Numbered from the stretch's first letter, positions 1-8,171 are shown. The stretch: 26,526 nt of DNA from JAWXVD01 sp044425705 (GCA_044425705.1 JAWXVD010000037.1:1-26526); one strand, 5' to 3'. The notes: generated by a model from the letters alone, not told the origin. Numbers and translations: made by a program.

Positions 1-53
1 ATATTACAAAATTGCTTCCTTGGTCAGAAAATATTCCATCTAATGTAAAAATT

Positions 54-90
54 AACCTTCCACAAGAATCATAACGATTTGTGGAAGGTT
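54..90. terminator. Bidirectional hairpin terminator after the ABC permease operon
   Basis: A perfect 12-bp stem pairs AACCTTCCACAA (54-65) with TTGTGGAAGGTT (79-90) around a 13-nt loop. On the minus strand the stem is followed by AATTTTT, a U-tract that fits termination of the transporter operon whose last stop codon is at 198. On the plus strand it is followed by TTTT, so it could also stop a convergent gene lying left of the window. Confidence 0.85.
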
Positions 91-119
91 TTTCAATGCG
101 TGCTATCTTTCACGCTTAC

Positions 120-167
120 GATCGTAAGGTACAAATTACCGTGTGAAAAATCTTATTTTTCACACTA
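120..167. repeat. Palindromic intergenic repeat element, copy 1
   Basis: These 48 nt match 18328-18375 with three mismatches and in the same orientation. The core is a perfect 11-bp inverted repeat, GTGTGAAAAAT (141-151) and ATTTTTCACAC (155-165), around the loop CTT. The flank GGTACAAATT is conserved as well, so this is a homologous element and not only a simple hairpin. No U-tract follows the hairpin on either strand, so it is not a standard terminator. It lies between the last permease gene and that operon's terminator. Its function is unknown: a dispersed REP/MITE-like element, an RNA-processing hairpin or a protein-binding site are all possible. Confidence 0.7.
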
Positions 168-197
168 CTTCATTCGTATCTATATTCTTTGAAATCA

Positions 198-1103
198 TTA
201 ACCTTTAACAGATCCAACAGTTAAACCTTTTACAAAGTATTTTTGGAAGAATGGGAAAACAAGCATCATAGGACCAGCCGCTACAACAGACATTGCAAAA
301 CGCATATTTTCACCAGGAAGATTCTCAAAATCTGCAAGAGCCGACATACCCATAGCCTGTGCTGCCAATGTCTTAACAAATTCAATTTGATCTAGAATTC
401 TCTGTAATAAATACTGTAAGGTATATAAATCTTGATTCGTAATATAAATCAAACTTGTCATCCAGTCATTCCACTTGTCAAGTAAGATTAATAAAGAAAC
501 TGTTGCTAATACTGGTTTTGAAAGTGGCAATACAATTTGGAAAAAGATACGTAGCTCTTTTGCTCCATCAATCTTCGCAGAATCCACTAAAGCATCTGGT
601 AATTGCGAGAAAAATGTTCTAAGTACGATAATATACCAAGCTCCTACAAGTGATGGTAACACATAAATCCAAAAGGTATCTTTTAATCCTAACCATTTAG
701 AATTTAAAATATAGGTAGGAATCAAACCACCATGGAATAACATGGTAAATAAAATCATAAACATAATTGGACCACGTAATACGAAGTTCTTTCTTGATAA
801 TGGGTAAGCACACATTGCCATAATTAATGTTGCTGCAGCCATAGTGAGAAACGCTTGTGCTGCCGTTACTATATACGCTTTAATAACCGCTGATGGATCA
901 GCAAAAATTGCCTTATAAGCTTCTAATGACCATGATTCTGGAAATAATAGGAATCCATTGGCTTTAATACCCACTTCTGGAGTAAACGATATGGAAATAA
1001 CTAACAATAATGGGAGCAAAAATATAACAAAAGAAGATATTAATAAAACTGTCGCTATAACTTTGCTAATTAGCTCATCTTTACGAGATACTTTACTATT
1101 CAT
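198..1103 (-). CDS. Carbohydrate ABC transporter permease (LplC/YtcP type)
   Basis: Inner-membrane permease of a binding-protein-dependent sugar importer (MalG-like half, 301 aa). About six membrane segments are visible, starting with a hydrophobic stretch near residues 15-40. The cytoplasmic EAA-like loop that docks the ATPase reads DSAKIDGAKELRIFFQIVLP. I chose the ATG at 1103 because AGAGG lies 6 nt upstream; an in-frame ATG six codons earlier has no ribosome site. It is the last gene of the lipoprotein-permease-permease operon, about 60 nt after the partner permease, and is followed by a palindromic element and a terminator. No ATPase is encoded nearby, which is usual in this family, where a shared MsmX-like ATPase serves several importers. 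The substrate is not readable from the permease; oligosaccharides are likely. Confidence 0.9.
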   Translation of the reverse strand: MNSKVSRKDELISKVIATVLLISSFVIFLLPLLLVISISFTPEVGIKANGFLLFPESWSLEAYKAIFADPSAVIKAYIVTAAQAFLTMAAATLIMAMCAYPLSRKNFVLRGPIMFMILFTMLFHGGLIPTYILNSKWLGLKDTFWIYVLPSLVGAWYIIVLRTFFSQLPDALVDSAKIDGAKELRIFFQIVLPLSKPVLATVSLLILLDKWNDWMTSLIYITNQDLYTLQYLLQRILDQIEFVKTLAAQAMGMSALADFENLPGENMRFAMSVVAAGPMMLVFPFFQKYFVKGLTVGSVKG

Positions 1104-1164
1104 ATATGACCTCTCTTTCATCTATTAAACATATTAATAATACTATAATTTAGAAACATTTCTT

Positions 1165-2109
1165 TTAGAATAAAGATGCTTCTGGATCTACTTTTCTCAC
1201 AATCAAGTTAGCTGCTACGATACAAACAAATCCAACTACTGATTGTACTAAACCAACTGCCGTTGACATCGCGTAGCTTCCATCCTTTAATCCACGATAA
1301 ATATAAGTATCGATAACATCTGTTGTAGCATATATTGAACCTGAATTACGTGGAATTTGATAGAATAAACCAAAATCTCCTCTAAAAATACTTCCCAAAC
1401 TAAGAATCAATAAGATAATAATAATACCCTTAATGGATGGAATAGAAATATACCAAATCTTTTGTAACTTTGATGCACCATCTAAGTCAGCTGCTTCAAA
1501 TTGTTCTGCATCTACTGACATAAGAGCCGCATAATACATAATGGCATCAATACCAATTTTTTTCCAAATAGCCATAAAAGGAATAATAAATAACCAAACC
1601 TCTGGAGTCGTATACCAACTTAATGGTTCTGCACCAAAAAATCCACGAATTTGATTAAATACACCATTGTTAATTTCAAAACAAGCATATGTTACGAAAC
1701 CAACAACAACCCATGATAAAAATCTAGGCAAAATCGCTAGTGTTTGAATAATTTTAATTGACATCTTACTTTTAATTTCAAATAATAACAAGGCGAGAAT
1801 AACACCGCAAACAATACTTAAAACAATATTTAATGAAGCATATCCTACTGTATTTCTAATAATACGTCCCATATCATTTGATTTAAATAATACATCAAAG
1901 TTATCCAATCCACACCATGCACTACCAAATACACCATCTTTAAAATTATATCGCTTAAATGCTAAAACAAGACCTGACAAAGGCACATAACCCCAAATTA
2001 TGGTACAAATAACTGCAGGGAGGCATAACATGAAAAGACTCAGCTGACTGGTTATCTTATTGCTTTTTCTATAATTTATAACATTCCCCTTACTTTTTAT
2101 ATTTGACAT
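1165..2109 (-). CDS. Sugar ABC transporter permease (LplB type)
   Basis: Inner-membrane permease (314 aa), the MalF/LplB-like partner of the gene just downstream. It starts with a short cytoplasmic tail and a first membrane helix around residues 22-45, followed by the family-typical stretch GYVPLSGLVLAFKRYNF. The EAA loop is clear: EQFEAADLDGASKLQKIWYI followed by SIPSI. The start at 2109 is well supported by AAGGAGG 7 nt upstream. It lies about 95 nt after the solute-binding lipoprotein gene, and a strong hairpin in that gap probably sets relative expression of the lipoprotein and the permeases. Members of this family import oligosaccharides such as oligogalacturonides or glycan fragments in Firmicutes; the exact cargo is unknown here. 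Confidence 0.9.
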   Translation of the reverse strand: MSNIKSKGNVINYRKSNKITSQLSLFMLCLPAVICTIIWGYVPLSGLVLAFKRYNFKDGVFGSAWCGLDNFDVLFKSNDMGRIIRNTVGYASLNIVLSIVCGVILALLLFEIKSKMSIKIIQTLAILPRFLSWVVVGFVTYACFEINNGVFNQIRGFFGAEPLSWYTTPEVWLFIIPFMAIWKKIGIDAIMYYAALMSVDAEQFEAADLDGASKLQKIWYISIPSIKGIIIILLILSLGSIFRGDFGLFYQIPRNSGSIYATTDVIDTYIYRGLKDGSYAMSTAVGLVQSVVGFVCIVAANLIVRKVDPEASLF

Positions 2110-2134
2110 ACATCATCCTCCTTACAATTTAATG

Positions 2135-2176
2135 GTGCTCTAGACACCAAGGGCAATACCTTTCTGTCCAGAGCAC
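2135..2176 (-). promoter_or_regulatory. Intercistronic hairpin between lipoprotein and permease genes
   Basis: On the minus-strand RNA, GUGCUCUGGACA pairs with UGUCUAGAGCAC (12 bp including one G-U pair). A further 4-bp AAGG/CCTT stem lies inside the loop (2149-2152 with 2159-2162). No U-tract follows. The position, 30 nt after the solute-binding gene and just before the permease ribosome site, is typical of hairpins that protect the 3' end of an abundant binding-protein mRNA. Confidence 0.6.
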
Positions 2177-2205
2177 TAAATTTTCCATTCTAGTAACTTT
2201 ACAAC

Positions 2206-3846
2206 TTATTTGAATTCTGCATCAATTTGAGCTTGGAAATCTGCAAGTAAATCAGATAATCCTAATGTTTCTAATTTAGCTAAGAATTCATCATATTTTT
2301 CTGGTGTATATTCACCTGCCATAAATGGTGTTACATATTCATCAATACATGCACGAAGTGATGTAATCGCTGCATCATGAGCTGTTAAATCTAAGTTAAA
2401 TCCAATAATTGGAGATGACATAGATGCGTCAATCATTTGACCATAAGCTTCGTATTGATTTGGTTTTTGACCTTCTGTCAAGTAAGATGTATGTGTATTA
2501 CCTAACATCCAAACTGCCATACCATATGTATCATCTTCTGCGTATCCAGCATCTTCTGTGAAGTATGCATAATCAGCTCCATCAACTGTTTCAATTGTAT
2601 GGTGAACACCTTCGATACCGAATGTTAACAATCTCTTAAGTTCTTTACCTTCTTCTGTGTACATAAGTTCAATAACATCCATAGCTACTTCTGGATTAGC
2701 TGCTGTATAAGGAATACATAAACCATCTGAAGAACCAGCAGATACTAATGGAGTACAGAAAGGAACTACTACATATTCATCAGCCCAGTCAGCTCTTACG
2801 TGGTTAAGATCATAATCTGTACATGTTGGGTCATCAGCATTTACATAGTTATGGAACCAAATTAAATTTCCATCAGCATTTGTGTTTTCAAATTGACGTG
2901 GATTATCCATACCTACAAGGTCATTTCTCATCCATCCTTTATCTTTCCACTCAGCTAATTTAGCATAGAAGTTTTCCATGTGTTCTTGTGCATATGGGTT
3001 AAGTACTGTTAAATCCCATTCTGTATCTGGAGTTGCTGGAACTGCAAGACTTGCTGGGAATTTACCATATGTTGCACCTTTTACTAATTCAAGACCATCG
3101 TTCATTCTGGCTACATATGGGCTGAATCCTGAACCGATAGCTCCGTCAGCTTCTGCATTTGCCATATATGTTTCAAATACTTCATACATTTTATCTGTGT
3201 AGTAGTTGATATCAGAGTTTTCATAGTAATCTGCCATAGCTTCTTCGTATAAATCTACTGGGAAGTAAGCATCAAAAGCTGTTTGAGAAGTATACATACC
3301 TTCTACCCAGTGATGCATTTCAATTTTTGGTAAGTAAGCTAATTCACCATTTACTGTAGCACCTTGTACTAAGAATTCTGGGATAGCTGCTAATACGTCA
3401 GCATCAACATATTCGTTTAAATCAAGGAAAGTACCTTGTGCATAGTATTGAGCTGTATCACACATATAGCCTTTCCAAGCTACATCAATTACTTCACCAG
3501 CTGCTAATGCTAAGTCAAATTTTTCTTTGTATTCTGGTGTTAACCAACGATCCATCTGTACAGTAACACCTGGTAAGATTTCTCCTAATTGTAAGTTGAA
3601 TTCTTCCATAACCATATCAATATCTTTTTGGCTACTTCCACCATTTGCACATGTTACCCATCTGATAGTAACTGCTTCTGCTGGAGCTTCTGCAACTTCT
3701 TCTGCAACATCTTCTGCTGGAGCTGCTTCTTCCGTTGTAGCTGTGTCTGTTGTAGCTGTATCTGTTGATCCACAACCTACAAATGAAGATGCGATCATAG
3801 CTGTAGCCAATGCTAAAGCTGTAAGCTTTGTAAATTTCTTTTTCAT
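2206..3846 (-). CDS. Extracellular sugar-binding lipoprotein (LplA-like)
   Basis: Solute-binding protein (546 aa) of the ABC importer formed with the two permeases downstream. The first 24 residues are a lipoprotein signal with a lysine-rich start, a hydrophobic core and the lipobox FVGC; Cys25 would be lipidated and anchor the protein on the outer face of the membrane. A low-complexity Thr/Ala/Glu linker runs to about residue 60. The body resembles family 1 extracellular solute-binding proteins of the large LplA/YtcQ type (about 500-550 aa), with many Trp/Tyr residues suited to sugar stacking (WKGYM, HHWVEGMY). The start is preceded by AAGGAGG at good spacing. A TATAAT box lies about 40 nt upstream. 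The ligand cannot be inferred from the sequence; the nearby sulfatase and GH95/GH2 genes suggest decorated oligosaccharides, but linkage to them is by proximity only. Confidence 0.92.
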   Translation of the reverse strand: MKKKFTKLTALALATAMIASSFVGCGSTDTATTDTATTEEAAPAEDVAEEVAEAPAEAVTIRWVTCANGGSSQKDIDMVMEEFNLQLGEILPGVTVQMDRWLTPEYKEKFDLALAAGEVIDVAWKGYMCDTAQYYAQGTFLDLNEYVDADVLAAIPEFLVQGATVNGELAYLPKIEMHHWVEGMYTSQTAFDAYFPVDLYEEAMADYYENSDINYYTDKMYEVFETYMANAEADGAIGSGFSPYVARMNDGLELVKGATYGKFPASLAVPATPDTEWDLTVLNPYAQEHMENFYAKLAEWKDKGWMRNDLVGMDNPRQFENTNADGNLIWFHNYVNADDPTCTDYDLNHVRADWADEYVVVPFCTPLVSAGSSDGLCIPYTAANPEVAMDVIELMYTEEGKELKRLLTFGIEGVHHTIETVDGADYAYFTEDAGYAEDDTYGMAVWMLGNTHTSYLTEGQKPNQYEAYGQMIDASMSSPIIGFNLDLTAHDAAITSLRACIDEYVTPFMAGEYTPEKYDEFLAKLETLGLSDLLADFQAQIDAEFK

Positions 3847-3887
3847 TTAAAATCCTCCTTGTTTTTTTATATTTTTACTACTTTTTC

Positions 3888-3916
3888 ATTATATTCCATT
3901 CATAAAGTTTATAAAA
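3888..3916 (-). promoter_or_regulatory. Promoter of the ABC importer operon
   Basis: On the minus strand a perfect -10 box TATAAT sits at 3888-3893. The best -35 candidate at 16-17 nt spacing is weak (TTTATA-like). A strong -10 with a weak -35 suggests dependence on an activator. The inverted repeat at 3974-3999, about 80-105 nt upstream of the -10, is a candidate binding site. Confidence 0.55.
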
Positions 3917-4125
3917 TCTTAAATTTGTTTCATCATTTCACTATTGTTCTCTAAAAAACACTATTTTCATTTCGCACTAGTACTTTTGTGTTCTAGTGCT
4001 ACCATCTATACGATTTATATATCATTTAGTGATGATCAGAAATTTTTCATATATATTTTCGTCATATTGCATAGATATCTTTTATTATTCCGCAACTTTC
4101 TGTTCGTTTTATTTATTTTTCGCAC

Positions 4126-4176
4126 AAAAAGAGAGGTGCACGATAAAATTCTCATTTATCTTGCACCTCTCTTTTT
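4126..4176. terminator. Strong bidirectional terminator after the foldase gene
   Basis: A 15-bp stem AAAAAGAGAGGTGCA (4126-4140) pairs with its complement at 4162-4176. After one mismatch it continues as GATAAA/TTTATC (4142-4147 with 4155-4160). A/T runs lie at both ends. It sits just downstream of the foldase stop codon (4189, minus strand) and isolates that gene from the transporter operon. Confidence 0.9.
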
Positions 4177-4188
4177 TCATGTATTTCT

Positions 4189-5376
4189 TTATTCACTAAT
4201 TGTTAAATAATTCATTTCACCTTTTACATCTTTTAATTCATATTCTTTCATTAATTCTTCTAGATATGACTCAACTCTTTCTGTAGATAACGATTCTTTA
4301 ATTTCTGCATCTACTGTGTCATTTTTATATCTAGCCATAAACACTAAGAATGAATAGCTTTTTGTCTCTTCATTATATAAAATTGTGCTGTCTCCAGACT
4401 TTCTATCTGCATCAAATAACCATTCTGCCGTAGCTGAAATGACTGAACTTTGATTTAAGTCAGTAAAGTAACCACCATTTCCTTCATAAATGCTTTTTTG
4501 TGCTTCTCCTGACAATTCTACTGCTAAATCTTGAAAATTTTCTCCATCCACATATCTTGCTTCAAACTCTTCTACTGTACTTTTAGATAATTCTATAGCC
4601 TCCGTCTCCTCTTCTTCTGTCATATCATCTGTAGTGGTTGAAACTGCTGTAAAACTATAATAATCAACACTATCATATGAATCCGAATTTGCTGAGTAGG
4701 TCATATTAACCTCTAAATCATCTACACCTGCATTAGCTTGTAGTTCTGCATAATAAGCTTCTGCATAGAAAGAATTTTTAACCAATTCACCTACACTTTC
4801 CTTAGCTGCATATTCCCCATAATAACTAGTATAATATTCACTCTCAGTTATACTGTACTCTGCAATCACGGCTTCCACTTCCGCTAGAAATGATTCATAC
4901 CCTGCCGTTGCATCATATGCAAAACCCGACTTTGTTCCCTCTTCTACAAGTGCAATCGTTCTTGTCATAGAAGCCACTGTCATTTCATCAAAATAATCTT
5001 TCCAAGTAATTCCCTCGGCATATTCTTGCTGTGCATAATCTACTGTGGAATCAAATCCTAACATGGAAAATATTTGACCGTAATCTGTCACAAATTGATT
5101 ACTTGTCACATTAAAATAATATTCATATTCTGGCTTTGTGATTTCCACCTCACCTACCGTAAGATATGTGCCTGTCTTTACTTCATTGGCACTATAGATT
5201 GTCAATCCTATGCCACCTACTACGATAAAAATTAACAGTACTAAAACAGCAATGCCTGTTATTTTAGCTTTTTTTAAATCCTTCTTGTCCGCTTCTGCTT
5301 TTGCTTTTCTGTCTGCTATTTTCCGTTCATATTTCGTGATTACTTTTCCTTTTTCATCTTGTGCATTGTTCGCCAT
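4189..5376 (-). CDS. Membrane-anchored parvulin/SurA-like peptidyl-prolyl isomerase
   Basis: Predicted extracytoplasmic foldase (395 aa). Residues 1-38 are a highly charged cytoplasmic tail and residues about 39-61 form a single membrane helix (GIAVLVLLIFIVVGGIGLTI). No lipobox is present. The rest, rich in Glu, Tyr and Ser, lies outside: a SurA_N-like helical region (about 70-210) and then a parvulin-like domain (about 255-385) with the family pattern of F-x-x-LA, a GG turn (GNGGYF) and the later EWLFDADRKSGDS stretch. Canonical active-site residues cannot be assigned confidently, so it may be chaperone-like rather than a competent isomerase. The start is preceded by GGGGAGA at suitable distance. 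It has its own promoter and terminator, so it is probably a general secretion foldase lying by chance between carbohydrate genes. Confidence 0.75.
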   Translation of the reverse strand: MANNAQDEKGKVITKYERKIADRKAKAEADKKDLKKAKITGIAVLVLLIFIVVGGIGLTIYSANEVKTGTYLTVGEVEITKPEYEYYFNVTSNQFVTDYGQIFSMLGFDSTVDYAQQEYAEGITWKDYFDEMTVASMTRTIALVEEGTKSGFAYDATAGYESFLAEVEAVIAEYSITESEYYTSYYGEYAAKESVGELVKNSFYAEAYYAELQANAGVDDLEVNMTYSANSDSYDSVDYYSFTAVSTTTDDMTEEEETEAIELSKSTVEEFEARYVDGENFQDLAVELSGEAQKSIYEGNGGYFTDLNQSSVISATAEWLFDADRKSGDSTILYNEETKSYSFLVFMARYKNDTVDAEIKESLSTERVESYLEELMKEYELKDVKGEMNYLTISE

Positions 5377-5425
5377 ATTTCTCCCCTTTTCCCTCTGTTT
5401 ATATCTGATATCTTCAGTTCATTAC

Positions 5426-5454
5426 ATTTTATATGATTTCAGTTTTTTTTACAA
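5426..5454 (-). promoter_or_regulatory. Promoter of the foldase gene
   Basis: On the minus strand TTGTAA (5449-5454) and TAAAAT (5426-5431) are separated by 17 nt, a good sigma-A arrangement, about 50 nt upstream of the ATG at 5376. This supports independent transcription of the foldase gene from the GH95 gene upstream. Confidence 0.55.
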
Positions 5455-5524
5455 GAATTAAATTGCATCCCCAGCTAATGTTCCCTTTTACATGACTTGA
5501 ATTTATTTCTTCTCCCATGAAACA

Positions 5525-7972
5525 TCACTCTTGAATGATATATTCACCTTCTGCTTTACATGCAAAAGAAATACATCTTGTACCAAACAAGTTATCTTCT
5601 TCTGTAACAGGTACTTCTATCGTTGTATATACACCATTTTCTTCCATTACTTTTTCCAAAACTACAACAGGTTTTTTTGTTCGTAGTTTACAAGTATTAT
5701 CAGTAAGAGAACAAATAGTAGCTTCTACTAATTCTCTTTCTTTCCACGAAACAGAAACTTCAAACCCACCTCTCGCTTTAATACCAGAAAGGCTTCCTTC
5801 TTTCCAATCTGCTGGTAAGGATGGTAAGAGACTGATTTCTTGTCCTTGTGATTGCACCACAAGTTCTGTCATAGCTGTTGTCATTCCCAAGTTACCATCT
5901 AATACATAAATTTCTTCTGTTACACAAAGTCCAAATAAGTTCTTTGCTACTGCATGACGAAACATATTCTGTAAATAGTCATATGCCTTTTCAGCTCTTT
6001 GTAATCTACCTTCAAATAACATCATCCAAGAAAGTGTCCATCCATTTTTTCCATCTTCTGGTTTTTGATGGGCAATACGTCTATCAATCGACTTCTCTGC
6101 TGCCTTTGCCAATTCTGGAGTTGTAAACTTTGTAATATCGTCTGCAGGATGAAGTCCAAACATATGGGCCATATGTCTATGGCCTGGTTCTGGTTCTATA
6201 TAATCTTTCATCCATTCCATGATTTGTCCGTGGCTTCCTATTTTCACCGAATGAAGACGTTCCATAGTTGTTTGTAATTTTGCCACAAATTCTTTATCTA
6301 CTTTTCCAGCAAAATCTTTATCTTTTTCTAAAATATCAGAAGCTTCCACTACGCGTCTAAACAAATAACGAATTAACATATTATCCATAGTTGGTCCATA
6401 GGTAAGTGCTGGTCTAATATCTTGTCTATGTTCTAAATAGTACCCATTTTCAGGAGAATGAGATGGGCAAGTTACAAGGTATCCATCAGGATCTTCTACC
6501 AAGAAATCTAATACAAAAAGAGCTGCTTCTGTTAACACATAATAATATTTCTTTAAAACTTCAATATCTCTATTATAATCATAGGTATCCCATAAATGAA
6601 GTGCCAACCAAGCACCGCCCAATGACCAAAATGCAGCACGATGAATATCTTGTGGTGCACAATCAGCCCAAAGATCTGTATTATGATGGGCTACAAAACC
6701 ACGGCAACCATACATTTCTTGTGCAACTTTTTGTCCATTTGGCACCATACGTTCAATCAAATCATACATAGGAATGGCGCACTCACTCATATTACACATG
6801 TCGCTAGGCCAATATAGCATTTGTTGATTGATGTTAATGGTAAACTTACTATCCCATGGTGGACAGAATTCATGATTCCAAATACCACGTAAATTCATAG
6901 GCAAACTTCCCGCACGGCTAGATGCAATCTGCAAGTAACGACCATATTGATACAATAATACTTGCATACCTAAATCCTTCATATTTTCATCTTCATGATC
7001 TTTGATATTTTGTAATCTAACATCTGTTGGAAGTGCTTCAAAATCTTCTCCCGCTGCTAGCTCTTCATTCTTTAATGCAAACGACACACGATTGAAAATT
7101 TCTTGATAATCTGCAATATGTTCTTCTTTTATAGTTCCATAATCAAATCCCCTAGCATCTGCTAAATGTTTTTTCACGCAATCATTTACATTTTCTTCAT
7201 AAAAACTAGTGGTTCCATATACATATAAAATCACTTCACTGGCTTTTTCCACTACTAAATGTTGACCCATAACAGAGATTTTTCCATCTTTTGACACAGC
7301 TGTTACACCACTAGCATAAGAAATTCCTTCATCTCCTAAATTTCCTTCTAGCAAGACAGTATGGTTTTCAACCTTATTGCAGACACCTCTAAAACGACCA
7401 CGACCTAATCTAGCCGTAAAAGAAATTCTATTTGCTGCACTTGCTTGAAAACGAAATGCCATAATTTGCTGTGGAAAGCTTGCAAATGCTTCTCTTTCAT
7501 AAGCTACACCATCTACCACAAAAGAAGTCTTACAAATAGCAGTACCTAAATCTAATTCTCTTGTGTATTTATCATATTCTACCGTGTTAGCTGGTTGTAC
7601 AAATTCATCATCTAAAAATCCAAGCTCTTTATTATTACCTTGATGATAATAAAAATTCAAGTTCAAGTCTCCCAAAGGTTGATAAGGCCGTTCACTATCT
7701 GGTGTTGCTGTCATGGTTAAAAATGCTGTCTTTTCAGCCGCCCATACTTTTCCATCAAATACAAGAGAACGAAGTTTATCCAAAAAACCCTTTGCATCAG
7801 GATTCACTCGATTGATAAAATTTCCGTACCATAGTGAATCTTCATTTAAGACTGTACTTTCTGATTCCACACCACCGAATATAGTAGCCCCTAACTTTCC
7901 ATTCCCAATGGCAATTCCCTCTAAATACTCTTGGCCTGGTTGTTGATACCATAGTTTCATATTTTTCTTCAT
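5525..7972 (-). CDS. GH95 alpha-L-fucosidase / alpha-L-galactosidase
   Basis: Exo-glycosidase of family GH95 (815 aa, usual length) that removes terminal alpha-L-fucose or alpha-L-galactose by inversion. The N-terminal domain has the family signature IAIGNGKLGATIFGGV followed by LNEDSLWYG. The catalytic residues known from Bifidobacterium AfcA are all in place: Asn380 and Asn382 (ININQQMLYWP), Glu508 (SHSPENG) and Asp692 (VLDGNLG); the conserved HRHMAHMFGLHP lies at about 598-609. Residue 378, two before the first catalytic Asn, is Thr; a Thr here has been associated with L-galactose acceptance, whereas AfcA has His. No signal peptide is present, so it acts in the cytoplasm on imported oligosaccharides. 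AAAGGA precedes the start. The terminator at 8071-8109 separates it from the sulfatase/GH2 operon, so it probably has its own promoter, though I see no clear -35/-10 pair. Confidence 0.9.
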   Translation of the reverse strand: MKKNMKLWYQQPGQEYLEGIAIGNGKLGATIFGGVESESTVLNEDSLWYGNFINRVNPDAKGFLDKLRSLVFDGKVWAAEKTAFLTMTATPDSERPYQPLGDLNLNFYYHQGNNKELGFLDDEFVQPANTVEYDKYTRELDLGTAICKTSFVVDGVAYEREAFASFPQQIMAFRFQASAANRISFTARLGRGRFRGVCNKVENHTVLLEGNLGDEGISYASGVTAVSKDGKISVMGQHLVVEKASEVILYVYGTTSFYEENVNDCVKKHLADARGFDYGTIKEEHIADYQEIFNRVSFALKNEELAAGEDFEALPTDVRLQNIKDHEDENMKDLGMQVLLYQYGRYLQIASSRAGSLPMNLRGIWNHEFCPPWDSKFTININQQMLYWPSDMCNMSECAIPMYDLIERMVPNGQKVAQEMYGCRGFVAHHNTDLWADCAPQDIHRAAFWSLGGAWLALHLWDTYDYNRDIEVLKKYYYVLTEAALFVLDFLVEDPDGYLVTCPSHSPENGYYLEHRQDIRPALTYGPTMDNMLIRYLFRRVVEASDILEKDKDFAGKVDKEFVAKLQTTMERLHSVKIGSHGQIMEWMKDYIEPEPGHRHMAHMFGLHPADDITKFTTPELAKAAEKSIDRRIAHQKPEDGKNGWTLSWMMLFEGRLQRAEKAYDYLQNMFRHAVAKNLFGLCVTEEIYVLDGNLGMTTAMTELVVQSQGQEISLLPSLPADWKEGSLSGIKARGGFEVSVSWKERELVEATICSLTDNTCKLRTKKPVVVLEKVMEENGVYTTIEVPVTEEDNLFGTRCISFACKAEGEYIIQE

Positions 7973-7993
7973 TTCAAACCATCCTTTTGTTGT

Positions 7994-8025
7994 GAATCCT
8001 AATCTGAATTTTAGATTCTAATCTG
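7994..8025 (-). promoter_or_regulatory. Tandem CTAATCTG motif upstream of GH95
   Basis: The octamer CTAATCTG occurs at 7999-8006 and again at 8018-8025, a 19-nt offset, within similar contexts (GAATCCTAATCTG and GATTCTAATCTG). The second copy is also an inverted repeat (AGATT-CT-AATCT). It lies 22-53 nt upstream of the GH95 start and may be a regulator site. Confidence 0.35.
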
Positions 8026-8070
8026 GGATCACTAGTATTTCTCATGCTTGTCTATAAATATTTAGACTTT

Positions 8071-8109
8071 AAAAAAAAATAGCTCCCAACCAAAAAGCCG
8101 GAAGCTATT
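8071..8109 (-). terminator. Rho-independent terminator after the GH2 gene
   Basis: On the minus-strand RNA a 10-bp stem with one mismatch (AATAGCTTCC with GGGAGCTATT; plus-strand positions 8100-8109 and 8078-8087) is followed directly by a run of seven U at 8071-8077. It closes the sulfatase, GH95-like, GH2 transcription unit. Confidence 0.85.
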
Positions 8110-8171
8110 ACAGCTTAATTAAACTGTGATTATTGTCCAAGTGAACTTTCTTATTAAAAGTACCACTATAC

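Larger units (their letters stand above)
3847..4188. other. Intergenic region carrying the transporter promoter
   Basis: This 342-nt AT-rich gap separates the foldase gene from the lipoprotein gene, both on the minus strand. It holds the foldase terminator (4126-4176), a 7-bp inverted repeat GCACTAG/CTAGTGC (3974-3980 and 3993-3999), and the lipoprotein promoter and ribosome site. Two short plus-strand ORFs here have no ribosome site and no recognisable protein, so I do not call genes. Confidence 0.7.

Noticed and set aside
3944..4210. Plus-strand ORFs of 88 and 67 aa in the gap before the lipoprotein gene
   Set aside because: They have no ribosome site, have runs of Phe/Tyr typical of reversed AT-rich DNA, and cross the foldase terminator.
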